Of a DNA stretch of 64,000 nt, positions 46,220-55,527 are shown piece after piece; the stretch's first letter is position 1, and each line of letters starts with the position of its first letter. The notes beneath the pieces were generated by a model. That model did no database searches, was not told where the DNA came from, and saw only the letters and a program-made list of their open reading frames with translations. This DNA is from an uncultured Cellvibrio sp. (lineage in GTDB: Bacteria; Pseudomonadota; Gammaproteobacteria; Pseudomonadales; Cellvibrionaceae): positions 1 through 64,000 of the forward strand of contig CAMLML010000014.1 in assembly GCA_946481095.1 (NCBI GenBank). Reading direction: 5' to 3'. The position numbers were made by a program, and so were the translations under genes.

Positions 46220-48427
46220 ATGGCTTTACCGACTTTTTCACAGTTAAACAATATTCAAGGAAAATCTGCTCTGGCTTCAATCGGTGGGGCAGGGCGTGGA
46301 AATTTGGGCATTCCTTTGTTGTTATTGATGTTGTTGGCGATGATCATATTGCCAATTCCCGCCTTTCTTTTGGATATTTTCTTTACCTTCAACATTGCGT
46401 TATCACTGGTGGTATTACTGGTCAGTGTGTATGCCCTGAGACCGCTGGATTTTGCTGCCTTCCCCACCATTTTGTTGATCGCTACTCTGTTGCGTCTGGG
46501 TTTGAACGTGGCTTCGACGCGCGTCATTTTATTGGAAGGTCATGAGGGCGGTGATGCCGCCGGTAAAGTCGTTGAAGCCTTTGGTCATGTAGTGATTGGC
46601 GGTAATTACGCGGTGGGTGTGGTGGTGTTTGTGATTTTGATGATCATCAATTTTGTTGTGGTGACCAAGGGTGCCGGACGTATTTCGGAAGTGAGCGCCC
46701 GATTTACTTTGGATGCCATGCCAGGCAAACAAATGGCGATTGATGCTGATTTGAATGCTGGATTGATTGATCAGGACACAGCCCGTGCACGCCGTAAGGA
46801 AGTTGCAGCCGAAGCCGATTTTTATGGTTCTATGGATGGTGCCAGCAAGTTTGTTCGTGGTGATGCGATTGCGGGCATCATGATTATGTTTATTAATGTA
46901 TTTGGTGGTTTGGGTATAGGGATGATCCAGCACAATCTTGAGTTTTCCGATGCCATGGAAAAGTACACCCTGTTAACTATTGGCGATGGCCTGGTGGCAC
47001 AGATTCCTTCGCTCCTGTTGTCAGTCGCCTCGGCCATTCTGGTTACTCGTGTGAATACTTCCCAGGATATGGGCGCGCAGATGGTAAGCCAGATGTTCAC
47101 CTCGCCCAAAGCTTTAGCTATTTCCTCTATCATCATGTTAATTATAGGAATTATCCCCGGGATGCCGCATGTGGCTTTTCTGGGGTTGGGCACAATTTGT
47201 GCGGCATTGGCTTATTACATTTTCTGGAAACAACAACAGCCGGAAGTGGTTGAGCAAAACCAATATATTCCAGCGGGAAGTGGTATGGCTGACTTCGCTC
47301 CACCAATGGGTTCAACCACTATATCCCCGCCGCGTACACCACCTGCTTTACCGTCTGCCAGCCCTGAACCTGCCAGTGAACTCAGTTGGGACGATGTCCA
47401 GCCTGTTGATGTGATTGGCCTTGAAGTGGGTTATCGCTTGATCCCTATGGTCGATAAAAATCAGGGTGGAGAGTTGCTTGGACGAATTAAAGGGGTGCGT
47501 AAAAAATTATCGCAAGACATGGGGTTCCTGATTCCTTCTGTGCATATTCGCGACAATCTGGATTTGATGCCAACAGGTTACAGAATCAGTTTGATGGGAG
47601 TAGCCGTGGCGGAAGCAGATGTTTACCCCGACAAGGAATTGGCGATTAACCCGGGTCAAGTGTTCGGTAATCTGGAAGGTGTGAAAACCAAAGATCCTGC
47701 ATTTGGGTTGGATGCCATCTGGATCAATGCCAGCCTCAAAGAACAAGCCCAAACTCTGGGGTATACGGTGGTGGATGCCAGCACGGTTGTGGCGACCCAT
47801 TTGAACCAGATTCTGCAGGAACACACACATGAATTGCTGGGGCATGAGGATGTACAGAAATTACTGGATATGTTGGCCAAATCGTCACCCAAACTGGTTG
47901 AGGAACTGGTTCCGGGTACGCTGAGCCTGAATATGTTCCATAAGGTATTGCAAAACCTGCTCAGGGAAAGGGTGCCTATTCGCGATATTCGTTCAATTGC
48001 AGAAGCTTTGACGGGTAATAATTCCCGTAGTCAGGATCCCGTCGCATTGACCTCTCTGGCGCGCGTGGCGTTAAGTCGCCAAATCGTGCAAGCCATTGTT
48101 GGCAAAGGACAAAATATACCTGTCATCAGCCTTGAGCCCTCACTGGAACAATTATTGCTGAATAGCGTTCAACAGGCACAAAAAGCTGGCGCGGATGACA
48201 GTGCATTCATAGAACCCGGTTTAGCCGAGCGGTTACAGCAGTCACTGATTAACGCCGCTGAAAAACAGGAAATGGCAGGCAAACCACTGGTGCTTTTAGT
48301 CGCCGCTCCACTGAGATTTATGCTGGCTCGTTTTGTTCGTCATTCGGTACCGGATATGAAAGTCCTGGCTTACACAGAAATACCGGACAACAAGCAAATC
48401 AGCATTGATGCGTCTGTGGGGGGATAG
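46220..48427 (+). CDS. flhA: Flagellar type III export gate protein
   Basis: 735 residues. The N-terminal half has about eight membrane helices (PLLLLMLLAMIILPIPAFLLDIFFTFNIALSL region; TKGAGRISEVSARFTLDAMPGKQMAIDADLNAG is the FHIPEP cytoplasmic loop), and the C-terminal cytoplasmic domain (about 350-735) docks substrate-chaperone complexes. It is the major gate and proton-coupling component of the flagellar exporter. Frame open to 46130, but the sigma-54 promoter at 46163-46176 and the family's start favour ATG 46220 (MALPTFSQL). First gene of the flh-fli-che-mot cluster. Confidence 0.95.
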   Translation: MALPTFSQLNNIQGKSALASIGGAGRGNLGIPLLLLMLLAMIILPIPAFLLDIFFTFNIALSLVVLLVSVYALRPLDFAAFPTILLIATLLRLGLNVASTRVILLEGHEGGDAAGKVVEAFGHVVIGGNYAVGVVVFVILMIINFVVVTKGAGRISEVSARFTLDAMPGKQMAIDADLNAGLIDQDTARARRKEVAAEADFYGSMDGASKFVRGDAIAGIMIMFINVFGGLGIGMIQHNLEFSDAMEKYTLLTIGDGLVAQIPSLLLSVASAILVTRVNTSQDMGAQMVSQMFTSPKALAISSIIMLIIGIIPGMPHVAFLGLGTICAALAYYIFWKQQQPEVVEQNQYIPAGSGMADFAPPMGSTTISPPRTPPALPSASPEPASELSWDDVQPVDVIGLEVGYRLIPMVDKNQGGELLGRIKGVRKKLSQDMGFLIPSVHIRDNLDLMPTGYRISLMGVAVAEADVYPDKELAINPGQVFGNLEGVKTKDPAFGLDAIWINASLKEQAQTLGYTVVDASTVVATHLNQILQEHTHELLGHEDVQKLLDMLAKSSPKLVEELVPGTLSLNMFHKVLQNLLRERVPIRDIRSIAEALTGNNSRSQDPVALTSLARVALSRQIVQAIVGKGQNIPVISLEPSLEQLLLNSVQQAQKAGADDSAFIEPGLAERLQQSLINAAEKQEMAGKPLVLLVAAPLRFMLARFVRHSVPDMKVLAYTEIPDNKQISIDASVGG

Positions 48428-48429
48428 CG

Positions 48430-48540
48430 CCCTCACCCTGGCCTCTCCAGAGGGAGAGGGGATAAAAGTACTTCGTAGTGAGTAAGTAATTCGCAAGCAG
48501 GGAGTTATTCCCTCTCCTTCCGGGAGAGGGCCAGTGAGAG
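48430..48540. repeat. Palindromic repeat element, copy 2 (diverged)
   Basis: Two hairpins, CCTCTCC-AGA-GGGAGAGG (about 48441-48460) and CCCTCTCC-TTCC-GGGAGAGGG (about 48510-48530), with inverted flanking CCCTCACC...GTGAGAG. They are separated by about 45 bases including AAGTACTTCGTAGTGAG. This is a variant of the double-hairpin family. It occupies the flhA-flhF gap up to 30 bases before the flhF start. Confidence 0.75.
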
Positions 48541-48569
48541 TGAATAGTTTTTTAACCGAGGAGTCCATC

Positions 48570-50051
48570 ATGCAAGTTAAACGATTTATCGCCGCTGACA
48601 TGCGTCGTGCACTGGAAATGGTTCGTCAGGACTTGGGGCCTGATGCAATTATTCTGTCCAGTAATCGTGTTCCCGAGGGTGTCGAATTGCTGACAACTCT
48701 GGGATCGGATTCCGAGTTGGCGCAATTGCAGCAGCAGCCCCTGGGTCGTCTCAATTCGGCTTCTGCGGCACCACTGCTAAGCGATGGCCAGTTTGCTGGC
48801 GGTTTGGCGCGAGCACTGGAACCTGATGCCAGAAGTCCGGTGTTAACCAAATTGCCAAATCATCCCAATGCCGGAAAAAGTGGTAAGGAATTGGCTGAAG
48901 AAATTGAGCGCGCACGCCAAAAAATGGTGATGACAAAAAAGGTGGAAGAATCTGCCAAAGAATTACTGATCGACAAAAATACAAAAGTGAATGCAGGCAT
49001 TCCGCGTCGTTCACTTGACCCCACCCTAACCCTCCCCTTGTCAGGGGAGGGAATTGTTTCTCCCCCTGGCAAGGGGGAGGCTAGGAGGGGGTCAAGCGCC
49101 GCTGAACGTTATCCACTAATTGATGATAAATCCCTGGATTTTCCCGAAAACAATTCTGCACAAATTGCCGAGCTTCAAGCCGATATTGCCGATATGCGAT
49201 TTTTGCTGGAACAACAGCTTGATCGATTAACCGGAATCACTACCCCAAAATCGGATTCACCTGTACTAAACAGTATTGTGCGTCGTCTGGAACGATTGGG
49301 TTTGCCTCAGGACGTTATTGGCAAAATTTCTGAAAAAGTGCGCAAACATAAAACAGTCAATGAAGCCTGGCCGGATGCATTGGCGAATCTTGCACATCAA
49401 TTACCGATTCAGGGACGCGATATTGTTGATCAGGGTGGAGTGTTTGCGTTTGTCGGGCCAACGGGTGCGGGTAAAACCACCACTATCGGAAAATTGGCGG
49501 CCCGTTATGTGTTGCAACACGGCGCCGATAAGGTTGCCCTGATCACTACTGATACTTATCGGATTGCGGCACACGATCAATTGCGTTCACTGGCACGAAT
49601 TTTACGGGTGCCAGTGCGGGTAGTGAATGAGAGTCAATCATTGGATGGTTTGTTGAAAAGTCTGCGTCATTGTTCGCTGGTTTTGATCGATACAGCAGGT
49701 TTCCGTCACGGTGATCCGCAATTAAAAATGCAACTGGAATCACTCGCTATGTTGCGTCAAATAAAAACCTATCTGGTGATGTCATCCAACAGTCAGGCGC
49801 AAATGCTCAAGGCGTCTGTTCATGCTTACGGTGTGGCAAATTTACAAGGCTGTGTGCTGACCAAACTGGATGAAACGGCCAGCCTGGGTGAGGCGATGGG
49901 GGTGGTGATGCAATCAGGTTTGCCAGTGGCTTATACCACTGATGGCCAGGACATTCCCAAACACATAGAAGTCGCCAAAGCACACCAACTGGTCGCCAAA
50001 GCGGTGTCTTTGTTGAAAACCAATTCCGTATCTATACTCAGTTCACATTAA
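48570..50051 (+). CDS. flhF: Flagellar placement GTPase (SRP family)
   Basis: 493 residues. N-terminal B domain (QVKRFIAADMRRALEMVRQDLGPDAIILSS), a variable linker, then the NG GTPase domain with GPTGAGKTTTIGKLAARYVL (G1), TTDTYRIAAHDQLRSL, LIDTAGFRHGDPQ (G3) and LTKLDETASLGEAMG (G4/G5). It recruits the first flagellar basal body to the pole. GAGGAG precedes ATG 48570; an in-frame GTG at 48534 lies in the repeat. The linker carries an in-frame palindromic element, giving the foreign peptide LDPTLTLPLSGEGIV...GEARRGSS at about residues 149-176. Confidence 0.94.
   Translation: MQVKRFIAADMRRALEMVRQDLGPDAIILSSNRVPEGVELLTTLGSDSELAQLQQQPLGRLNSASAAPLLSDGQFAGGLARALEPDARSPVLTKLPNHPNAGKSGKELAEEIERARQKMVMTKKVEESAKELLIDKNTKVNAGIPRRSLDPTLTLPLSGEGIVSPPGKGEARRGSSAAERYPLIDDKSLDFPENNSAQIAELQADIADMRFLLEQQLDRLTGITTPKSDSPVLNSIVRRLERLGLPQDVIGKISEKVRKHKTVNEAWPDALANLAHQLPIQGRDIVDQGGVFAFVGPTGAGKTTTIGKLAARYVLQHGADKVALITTDTYRIAAHDQLRSLARILRVPVRVVNESQSLDGLLKSLRHCSLVLIDTAGFRHGDPQLKMQLESLAMLRQIKTYLVMSSNSQAQMLKASVHAYGVANLQGCVLTKLDETASLGEAMGVVMQSGLPVAYTTDGQDIPKHIEVAKAHQLVAKAVSLLKTNSVSILSSH
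49014..49096. repeat. Palindromic repeat element inside flhF, copy 3
   Basis: 83 bases with terminal CTTGACCCC / GGGGTCAAG. It is two hairpins, CCCTCCCC-TTGTCA-GGGGAGGG and CCCCCTGGCAAGGGGG, joined by AATTGTTTC. Same family as the copies at 50914 and 57410. It lies within the flhF coding sequence and keeps the frame open. The ends look symmetrical; no convincing target duplication was seen. Confidence 0.9.
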
Positions 50052-50084
50052 ATTTTGCGTTTTCGAAAATGGAGTTAACAGGCG

Positions 50085-50912
50085 ATGAGTCAAATGCGTC
50101 CCGTTCAGGTGATAGCCGTTTCCGGAGGTAAAGGCGGTGTGGGTAAAAGCAATATTGCAGTGAATCTCAGTATTGCACTTGCCGAATTACGCCGTCGTGT
50201 TGTGTTGTTGGATGCGGATCTTGGATTGGCCAATGTTGATGTACTCCTGGGGATTAAAGCGACACATACCCTGGCTGATGTTCTGGCCGGCACCCACAGT
50301 CTGCGGGATGTTCTGGTTACAGGTCCCGGTGGATTGCGCATAGTGCCTGCTTCATCCGGTGTTCAACGTATGGCCGAGTTGAGCCCGAGTGAACACGCCG
50401 GATTGATCAATGCATTCAACGAATTATCGGATCAAGTCGATGTATTGGTGATTGATACTGCCGCTGGTATTTCCGATACAGTCGTGAGTTTTGTACGTGC
50501 TGCCAACGAAGTGATAGTGGTGGTTTGTGATGAGCCTTCATCCATCACCGATGCCTATGCGCTGATCAAACTACTCAATACAGAATATGGCATGCAACGC
50601 TTTCGCGTAGTGGCCAACATGACACGCACACCCCAGGAAGGTTTGAGCATGTTCAATAAACTCAATGGTGTTTGCGAACGCTTTCTGGATGTGACCTTGC
50701 AATTTGTCGGACAGGTTCCGTTTGATGAAACCGTACGCAAAGCCGTGCAGAAACAAAAAGCGATTCTGGAATTTGCCCCCAATTCAAAAGCGGCTCAGGC
50801 CCTTCGTCAGATCGCCCAGCAGGTTGATCAATGGCCTTTGCCCAGTTCACCCACAGGGCGTTTGGAGTTTTTTGTTGAGCGGTTGTTACAGGCGGCGAAT
50901 TCGCGGTATTGA
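50085..50912 (+). CDS. flhG: Flagellar number regulator, MinD/ParA-type ATPase
   Basis: 275 residues (FleN/FlhG). SGGKGGVGKSNIAVNLSIAL is the deviant Walker A, VVLLDADLGLANVDVLLG and VDVLVIDTAAGISDTVVSFV the ATPase core, and the C-terminal part has the membrane-targeting helix. Limits polar flagella to one or few and counters FlhF; binds FleQ in Pseudomonas. Starts 33 bases after flhF. The GC-rich repeat begins within two bases of its stop. Confidence 0.95.
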   Translation: MSQMRPVQVIAVSGGKGGVGKSNIAVNLSIALAELRRRVVLLDADLGLANVDVLLGIKATHTLADVLAGTHSLRDVLVTGPGGLRIVPASSGVQRMAELSPSEHAGLINAFNELSDQVDVLVIDTAAGISDTVVSFVRAANEVIVVVCDEPSSITDAYALIKLLNTEYGMQRFRVVANMTRTPQEGLSMFNKLNGVCERFLDVTLQFVGQVPFDETVRKAVQKQKAILEFAPNSKAAQALRQIAQQVDQWPLPSSPTGRLEFFVERLLQAANSRY

Positions 50913-50913
50913 A

Positions 50914-50990
50914 GCCCTCACCCTAACCCTCTCCCAGAGGGGGATTAAGTTCCTCCCCCTTGCCAAGGGGGAGGCTAGGAGGGGGTGAAG
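50914..50990. repeat. Palindromic repeat element, copy 4
   Basis: CCCTCACCCTAACCCTCTCCC-AGA-GGGGG, AATTAAG-like linker GATTAAGTTC, then CTCCCCCTTGCCAAGGGGGAG and CTAGGAGGGGGTGAAG. Two-hairpin type with the same order as the flhF copy. Fills most of the flhG-fliA gap. Confidence 0.85.
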
Positions 50991-51050
50991 GTCAAAGGGA
51001 GTAATGGGTAAAAAATGCAACAAAAAATTATTGAAAAATTAAGGTAGCCA

Positions 51051-51791
51051 ATGGCAGTCGATGGTTTAGCCATGTATGAAACCTCTCCCTCAATCGGTAA
51101 TAAAATCAATATTGAGGATTATGCTTCTTTGGTGAAGCGTATCGCTTATCACATGATGATGCGTATGCCCGCTTCTGTTCAGGTCGATGATCTTATTCAA
51201 GCTGGCACTATTGGCCTTATCGAAGCCGCGCAAAAATATGATGCCTCGCGCGGAGCCAGTTTTGAAACCTATGCAGGAATCCGGATTCGCGGCGCCATAG
51301 TCGATGAAATGCGCCGTGGTGACTGGGTTCCGCGTTCTGTCCATCGCAACGCTCGCCGCGTCGCTGAAGCCATATCCATAGTTGAAAATCGAACCGGGCG
51401 CGATGCCAAAGATATCGATGTAGCACAAGAGTTAGGTGTATCCCTGCAAGAATATTATTCGATGCTACAAGATGCCAATTCCGGGCGTTTGTTTAGTTAT
51501 GAAGAAACGTTCGGCGAAGAAGACAGCAATATCGATGGCTCGGATCAAGGTTTGTCATTCAATAGCCCTGTTGAAACCATGCAAAGGGACGGGATTAAAA
51601 AAGCACTGGCCAAGGCGATTGCGGAACTGCCAGAACGTGAACAAATGATTTTGTCTCTCTATTACGATCAGGAATTGAACCTGAAAGAAATCGGTTTGGT
51701 GTTGGGAGTGAGTGAGTCACGCGTTTGCCAGATCCACAGTCAGGCCACGATAAAACTACGCCAGAAAATGGCGAGTTGGCTGCCGGATTGA
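51051..51791 (+). CDS. fliA: Flagellar sigma factor FliA (sigma-28)
   Basis: 246 residues. Region 2 (YASLVKRIAYHMMMRMPASVQVDDLIQAGTIGLIEAAQKYD to YAGIRIRGAIVDEMRRGDWVPR), region 3, and region 4 (LPEREQMILSLYYDQELNLKEIGLVLGVSESRVCQIHSQA) are complete. Transcribes late flagellar and chemotaxis genes; released when FlgM is exported. AAGG lies eight bases before the ATG. The upstream gap of 138 bases holds repeat copy 4. Confidence 0.96.
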   Translation: MAVDGLAMYETSPSIGNKINIEDYASLVKRIAYHMMMRMPASVQVDDLIQAGTIGLIEAAQKYDASRGASFETYAGIRIRGAIVDEMRRGDWVPRSVHRNARRVAEAISIVENRTGRDAKDIDVAQELGVSLQEYYSMLQDANSGRLFSYEETFGEEDSNIDGSDQGLSFNSPVETMQRDGIKKALAKAIAELPEREQMILSLYYDQELNLKEIGLVLGVSESRVCQIHSQATIKLRQKMASWLPD

Positions 51792-51894
51792 TCAATCTGT
51801 GCTGGATATAATCAAATTCATGGTTTGTCATTTTTAAAACTGGCTAGAGTCATAAGAGCGGCTAGACTAAGAATAAAGTTTTTCCCTTGGGGTA

Positions 51895-52290
51895 GTGGAG
51901 GTTGCATTGGATAAGAATATGAAGATTCTGATAGTCGATGATTTTTCGACAATGCGCAGGATTATTAAAAATTTATTGCGGGATTTGGGGTTCGCCAATA
52001 CCCATGAAGCAGATGATGGACAAACGGCTTTACCCATGCTCAGGAATGGCGATTTTGATTTTTTAGTGACTGACTGGAATATGCCTGGAATGACAGGAAT
52101 TGATTTGCTAAAAGCGGTGAGGGCAGATGAAAAATTGCATGCGTTACCGGTGTTGATGGTAACGGCTGAAGCCAAACGGGATCAAATTATTGAAGCGGCA
52201 CAAGCAGGTGTTAATGGTTATGTCGTCAAACCTTTCACTGCGCAAGCCTTGAAAGAAAAAATCGAAAAGATTTTTGACCGTGTTGGTTAA
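51895..52290 (+). CDS. cheY: Chemotaxis response regulator
   Basis: 131 residues. The acidic pair in [10 protein letters not shown], the phosphoacceptor at about Asp60 in [11 protein letters not shown], and VTAEAK and VVKPF switch residues are intact. Binds FliM to switch rotation and CheZ for dephosphorylation. The GTG 51895 gives [16 protein letters not shown], resembling Vibrio CheY (MEAILNKNMKIL), so the short N-terminal extension is retained; a TTG at 51907 with GGAGG and the ATG 51919 are alternatives. Confidence 0.95.
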   Translation: MEVALDKNMKILIVDDFSTMRRIIKNLLRDLGFANTHEADDGQTALPMLRNGDFDFLVTDWNMPGMTGIDLLKAVRADEKLHALPVLMVTAEAKRDQIIEAAQAGVNGYVVKPFTAQALKEKIEKIFDRVG

Positions 52291-52322
52291 TGACCTGTTG
52301 GTCACAATAACAAGGCTTCGCT

Positions 52323-53129
52323 ATGACAGCGCAAATTGAAAACAGTATCAATGCCGAATTTATTTCAGAACTGAAAGAATGTGCAAAATTACTCGCGGAA
52401 AAATTGCAAGCTGACCAGTTCGAAGAAGCATCTGAACTGATCCAGACTATAACCCATTCACGTGATCAACATATTTTTCAATCTGTCGGAAAATTAACGC
52501 GTGGATTGCATGATGCGATTGTTAATTTTCATGTTGATGTCGATCTGTCCAATGAGCCCCCCAAAGTTGATAACTCTGATATTCACGATGCTTCGGATCG
52601 TCTGAATTATGTTATCAATTTAACGCAAAAAGCAGCGGATAAAACCATGGATATGGTGGATCAGGCAGCGCCTGTTGCAATGAATCTCGGGCAAGAAGCC
52701 AGTTCTTTGCGTGATGAATGGGCGAGATTAAAACGTCGCGAAATGTCGCCGGTTGAATTTCGTGAGTTGTATGAACGTATCGACGGATTTCTCGGGCAAA
52801 TGGTTGTGGGAACCGGTCAACTCAATGAATGTTTTCAAAATATTGTGTTGGAGCAAGGCTTTCAGGATTTAACAGGCCAGGTGCTGAAAAAAGTGATCGG
52901 ACTGATAAAAGATGTTGAGCGTGATCTTGTCAGCCTGGTGCGCATTGCAGGGCAAGTGGAAGAGATCACTGGCCTTGGTAATGACAAGGAAACTATGGAA
53001 CATGACAAACAAATTTATACACAACGTAAAACCATTGCAGAAGGGCCGCAGGTGCATGCTGCCGATAGAAAAGATGTAGCTGCTACGCAAGATGAAGTGG
53101 ATGATCTCTTATCCAGTTTGGGATTTTAG
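52323..53129 (+). CDS. cheZ: CheY-P phosphatase
   Basis: 268 residues, a long four-helix bundle. The phosphatase segment LEQGFQDLTGQVLKKVIGLI holds the catalytic Asp/Gln (QDLTGQ), and the C-terminal tail TQDEVDDLLSSLGF is the CheY-binding helix, joined by a flexible linker. Dephosphorylates CheY-P. AAGG stands before the ATG, 32 bases after cheY. Confidence 0.95.
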   Translation: MTAQIENSINAEFISELKECAKLLAEKLQADQFEEASELIQTITHSRDQHIFQSVGKLTRGLHDAIVNFHVDVDLSNEPPKVDNSDIHDASDRLNYVINLTQKAADKTMDMVDQAAPVAMNLGQEASSLRDEWARLKRREMSPVEFRELYERIDGFLGQMVVGTGQLNECFQNIVLEQGFQDLTGQVLKKVIGLIKDVERDLVSLVRIAGQVEEITGLGNDKETMEHDKQIYTQRKTIAEGPQVHAADRKDVAATQDEVDDLLSSLGF

Positions 53130-53165
53130 TGAAATGTTATCTCGTAGTGGTCGGGAGATGAGTGC

Positions 53166-55496
53166 ATGAGTTTTGGTGATGACGAGGACATACTTCAGGA
53201 TTTTTTAGTTGAAGCCGGCGAAATATTGGAACGCTTGTCGCAACAATTAGTCGATCTTGAACAACGTCCGGACGATAAAAATTTACTGAATGCAATCTTT
53301 CGTGGTTTTCATACTGTGAAAGGCGGTGCAGGATTTTTGTCGTTGACACCCATGGTGCAATGTTGTCATGTGACAGAAAATTTATTCGATATTTTGCGTA
53401 ATGGAAAACGCACGGTTACTTCAGAACTGATGGATGTTGTGTTGCAAGCATTGGACATGGTGAACCAACAGTTTGAATTGGTTTCTGCGCGTGAAGAATT
53501 GCCGCCGGTGGATGAATCGTTAATTCGTGCTCTGGAACGTTTGGTGTCCTGTGATGATTTGCAGGAATCGGCAAATCCTGTTATCAGCGATCAAAAATCA
53601 GAAGTACCTTCCGATCATATTTCCGATGACGAATTTGAACAATTGCTGGATGCCATAGCCGATCCCATCTCAACCAATTCATCGACAACCTCAGGTCCAT
53701 CAACATCCAGCGATGATATTACCGATGATGAATTTGATAACTTGTTGGATCAATTACATGGAAAAGGTAGGGGACCTGGAAAAAAATCTGCAGAAAAAAC
53801 TGTTGCAACACCTGCTGTTTCTGCTTCATCCGGTTCCGGTGAAGATATTACAGAAGATGAATTTGAAGCGCTTCTGGATCAATTGCATGGCAAAGGCAAG
53901 GGGCCTGGAACTGACACAGCAAAAGAATCGACAAAATCTACAGCAAAAACCGCAGAGGTTGCCAAAGATTCAAAACCGGCAACAACTACATCACCTGCTT
54001 CGTCTGCTGCGGATTTAATTAATGATGATGAATTTGAAGCATTACTGGATCAATTACATGGCAAGGGCAAAGGGCCTGGTGTTAATACCGCATCTGCTTC
54101 TGCAAAATCGCCTGCATCAACAGAGCCGCCAAAAACTGAAAAACCAAAAACTGAATCGCCAAAACCCGAACCCAAAAAAGACACCGTAAAAACAGAAACT
54201 GCGAAAATCGCCAGTAAACCTGAAACCAAAATGGCTGCATCATCTACTGCATCGGCAAGTGCTTCTGCTGCAGCACTTGCTGCCGATAAGGATGCTGCCA
54301 ATAAAGATGCTGCTGCAGTAGAAACTACCGTGCGTGTTGATACACAACGCCTCGACGATATTATGAATATGGTGGGTGAGTTGGTATTGGTGCGCAACCG
54401 TTTGGTGCGTTTGGGTAATACGTCCAATAACGAACAGCTTGTTAAAGCCGTAGCCAATTTGGATGTGGTCACAGCGGATTTGCAAACCTCTGTGATGAAA
54501 ACACGTATGCAACCTATCAAAAAGGTATTTGGCCGTTTTCCACGTGTTGTGCGTGATCTTGCGCGTAGTTTGCGTAAAGAAATTAATTTGGAATTGGTTG
54601 GCGAAGAAACAGACCTTGATAAAAATCTGGTTGAAGCGCTTGCCGATCCGCTAGTGCATCTGGTGCGTAATTCGGTTGATCACGGTATAGAATTTCCTGA
54701 TGAGCGCGAAGCAAAAGGCAAGCCACGTGTGGGGCAGGTTGTACTTGCTGCCGAGCAGGAAGGTGATCATATTTTGTTGTCCATCAGTGATGATGGCAAT
54801 GGTATGGACCCGGTAAAATTGCGTCGAATTGCAGTTGAAAAAGGCATGTTCGACGAAGACACCGCCAATCGATTATCTGATACCGAATCCTACAACTTAA
54901 TTTTTGCTCCCGGATTTTCAACCAAAAAAGAAATTTCCGATGTGTCTGGTCGCGGTGTGGGCATGGATGTCGTAAAAACCAAAATTACACAATTAAATGG
55001 CAGTGTGGATATACATTCAGAGTTAGGCAAAGGTACGCGATTTGTTATCAAGGTACCTTTGACTTTGGCCATCATGCCGACCTTGATGTTTATTTCAGGT
55101 AAACAAACTTTTGCGTTTCCACTGGTGAGTGTGAATGAAATTTTTCATATGGATTTAACAAAATCCCACGTAGTGGATGGTCAGGATTGTATTTCAATTC
55201 GCGAGCAAGCAATTCCTTTATTTTATTTAAAAGACTGGTTGGTCAAGGGAAGTTCCGGAGAACATCCATCACATGCACATGTTGTTATTGTCACTGTCGG
55301 TACGCGTCGTGTTGGTTTTGTGGTGGATCAATTAATTGGCCAGGAAGAGGTGGTAATCAAACCGCTGGGAAAAATGTTACAGGGTACACCGGGAATGGCA
55401 GGTGCTACGATTACCGGTGATGGTGCAATTGCATTGATTTTGGATATCCCCAGTTTGTTGCGTCGATATGCAAAAGGCTCCTGGAATCATGGATAA
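53166..55496 (+). CDS. cheA: Chemotaxis histidine kinase
   Basis: 776 residues. P1 phosphotransfer domain with His49 in GFHTVKGGAGF, a 260-residue linker, dimerisation P3 (VDTQRLDDIMNMVGELVLVRNRL), catalytic P4 (VHLVRNSVDHGIEFPDEREAKG, ISDDGNGMD, SGRGVGMDVV) and CheW-like P5. The usual folded P2 is missing; the linker has four copies of an acidic motif (residues about 153-164, 186-205, 229-248, 286-305), the last three being D/E-DEF-D/E-x-LLDQLHGKGKGPG followed by Lys/Thr/Pro-rich spacers. These probably bind CheY, or ParP and ParC in the LID region. The second half of the linker (305-385) is Ala/Lys/Pro-rich. Confidence 0.95.
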   Translation: MSFGDDEDILQDFLVEAGEILERLSQQLVDLEQRPDDKNLLNAIFRGFHTVKGGAGFLSLTPMVQCCHVTENLFDILRNGKRTVTSELMDVVLQALDMVNQQFELVSAREELPPVDESLIRALERLVSCDDLQESANPVISDQKSEVPSDHISDDEFEQLLDAIADPISTNSSTTSGPSTSSDDITDDEFDNLLDQLHGKGRGPGKKSAEKTVATPAVSASSGSGEDITEDEFEALLDQLHGKGKGPGTDTAKESTKSTAKTAEVAKDSKPATTTSPASSAADLINDDEFEALLDQLHGKGKGPGVNTASASAKSPASTEPPKTEKPKTESPKPEPKKDTVKTETAKIASKPETKMAASSTASASASAAALAADKDAANKDAAAVETTVRVDTQRLDDIMNMVGELVLVRNRLVRLGNTSNNEQLVKAVANLDVVTADLQTSVMKTRMQPIKKVFGRFPRVVRDLARSLRKEINLELVGEETDLDKNLVEALADPLVHLVRNSVDHGIEFPDEREAKGKPRVGQVVLAAEQEGDHILLSISDDGNGMDPVKLRRIAVEKGMFDEDTANRLSDTESYNLIFAPGFSTKKEISDVSGRGVGMDVVKTKITQLNGSVDIHSELGKGTRFVIKVPLTLAIMPTLMFISGKQTFAFPLVSVNEIFHMDLTKSHVVDGQDCISIREQAIPLFYLKDWLVKGSSGEHPSHAHVVIVTVGTRRVGFVVDQLIGQEEVVIKPLGKMLQGTPGMAGATITGDGAIALILDIPSLLRRYAKGSWNHG

Positions 55497-55527
55497 GTTC
55501 ACTATTAAAAATTTTTAGGAGAGAGAG

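Noticed and set aside
54050..54520. 156-residue minus-strand frame within cheA
   Set aside because: Produced by the Ala/Lys/Pro-rich linker read backwards; no start signal, low-complexity protein.
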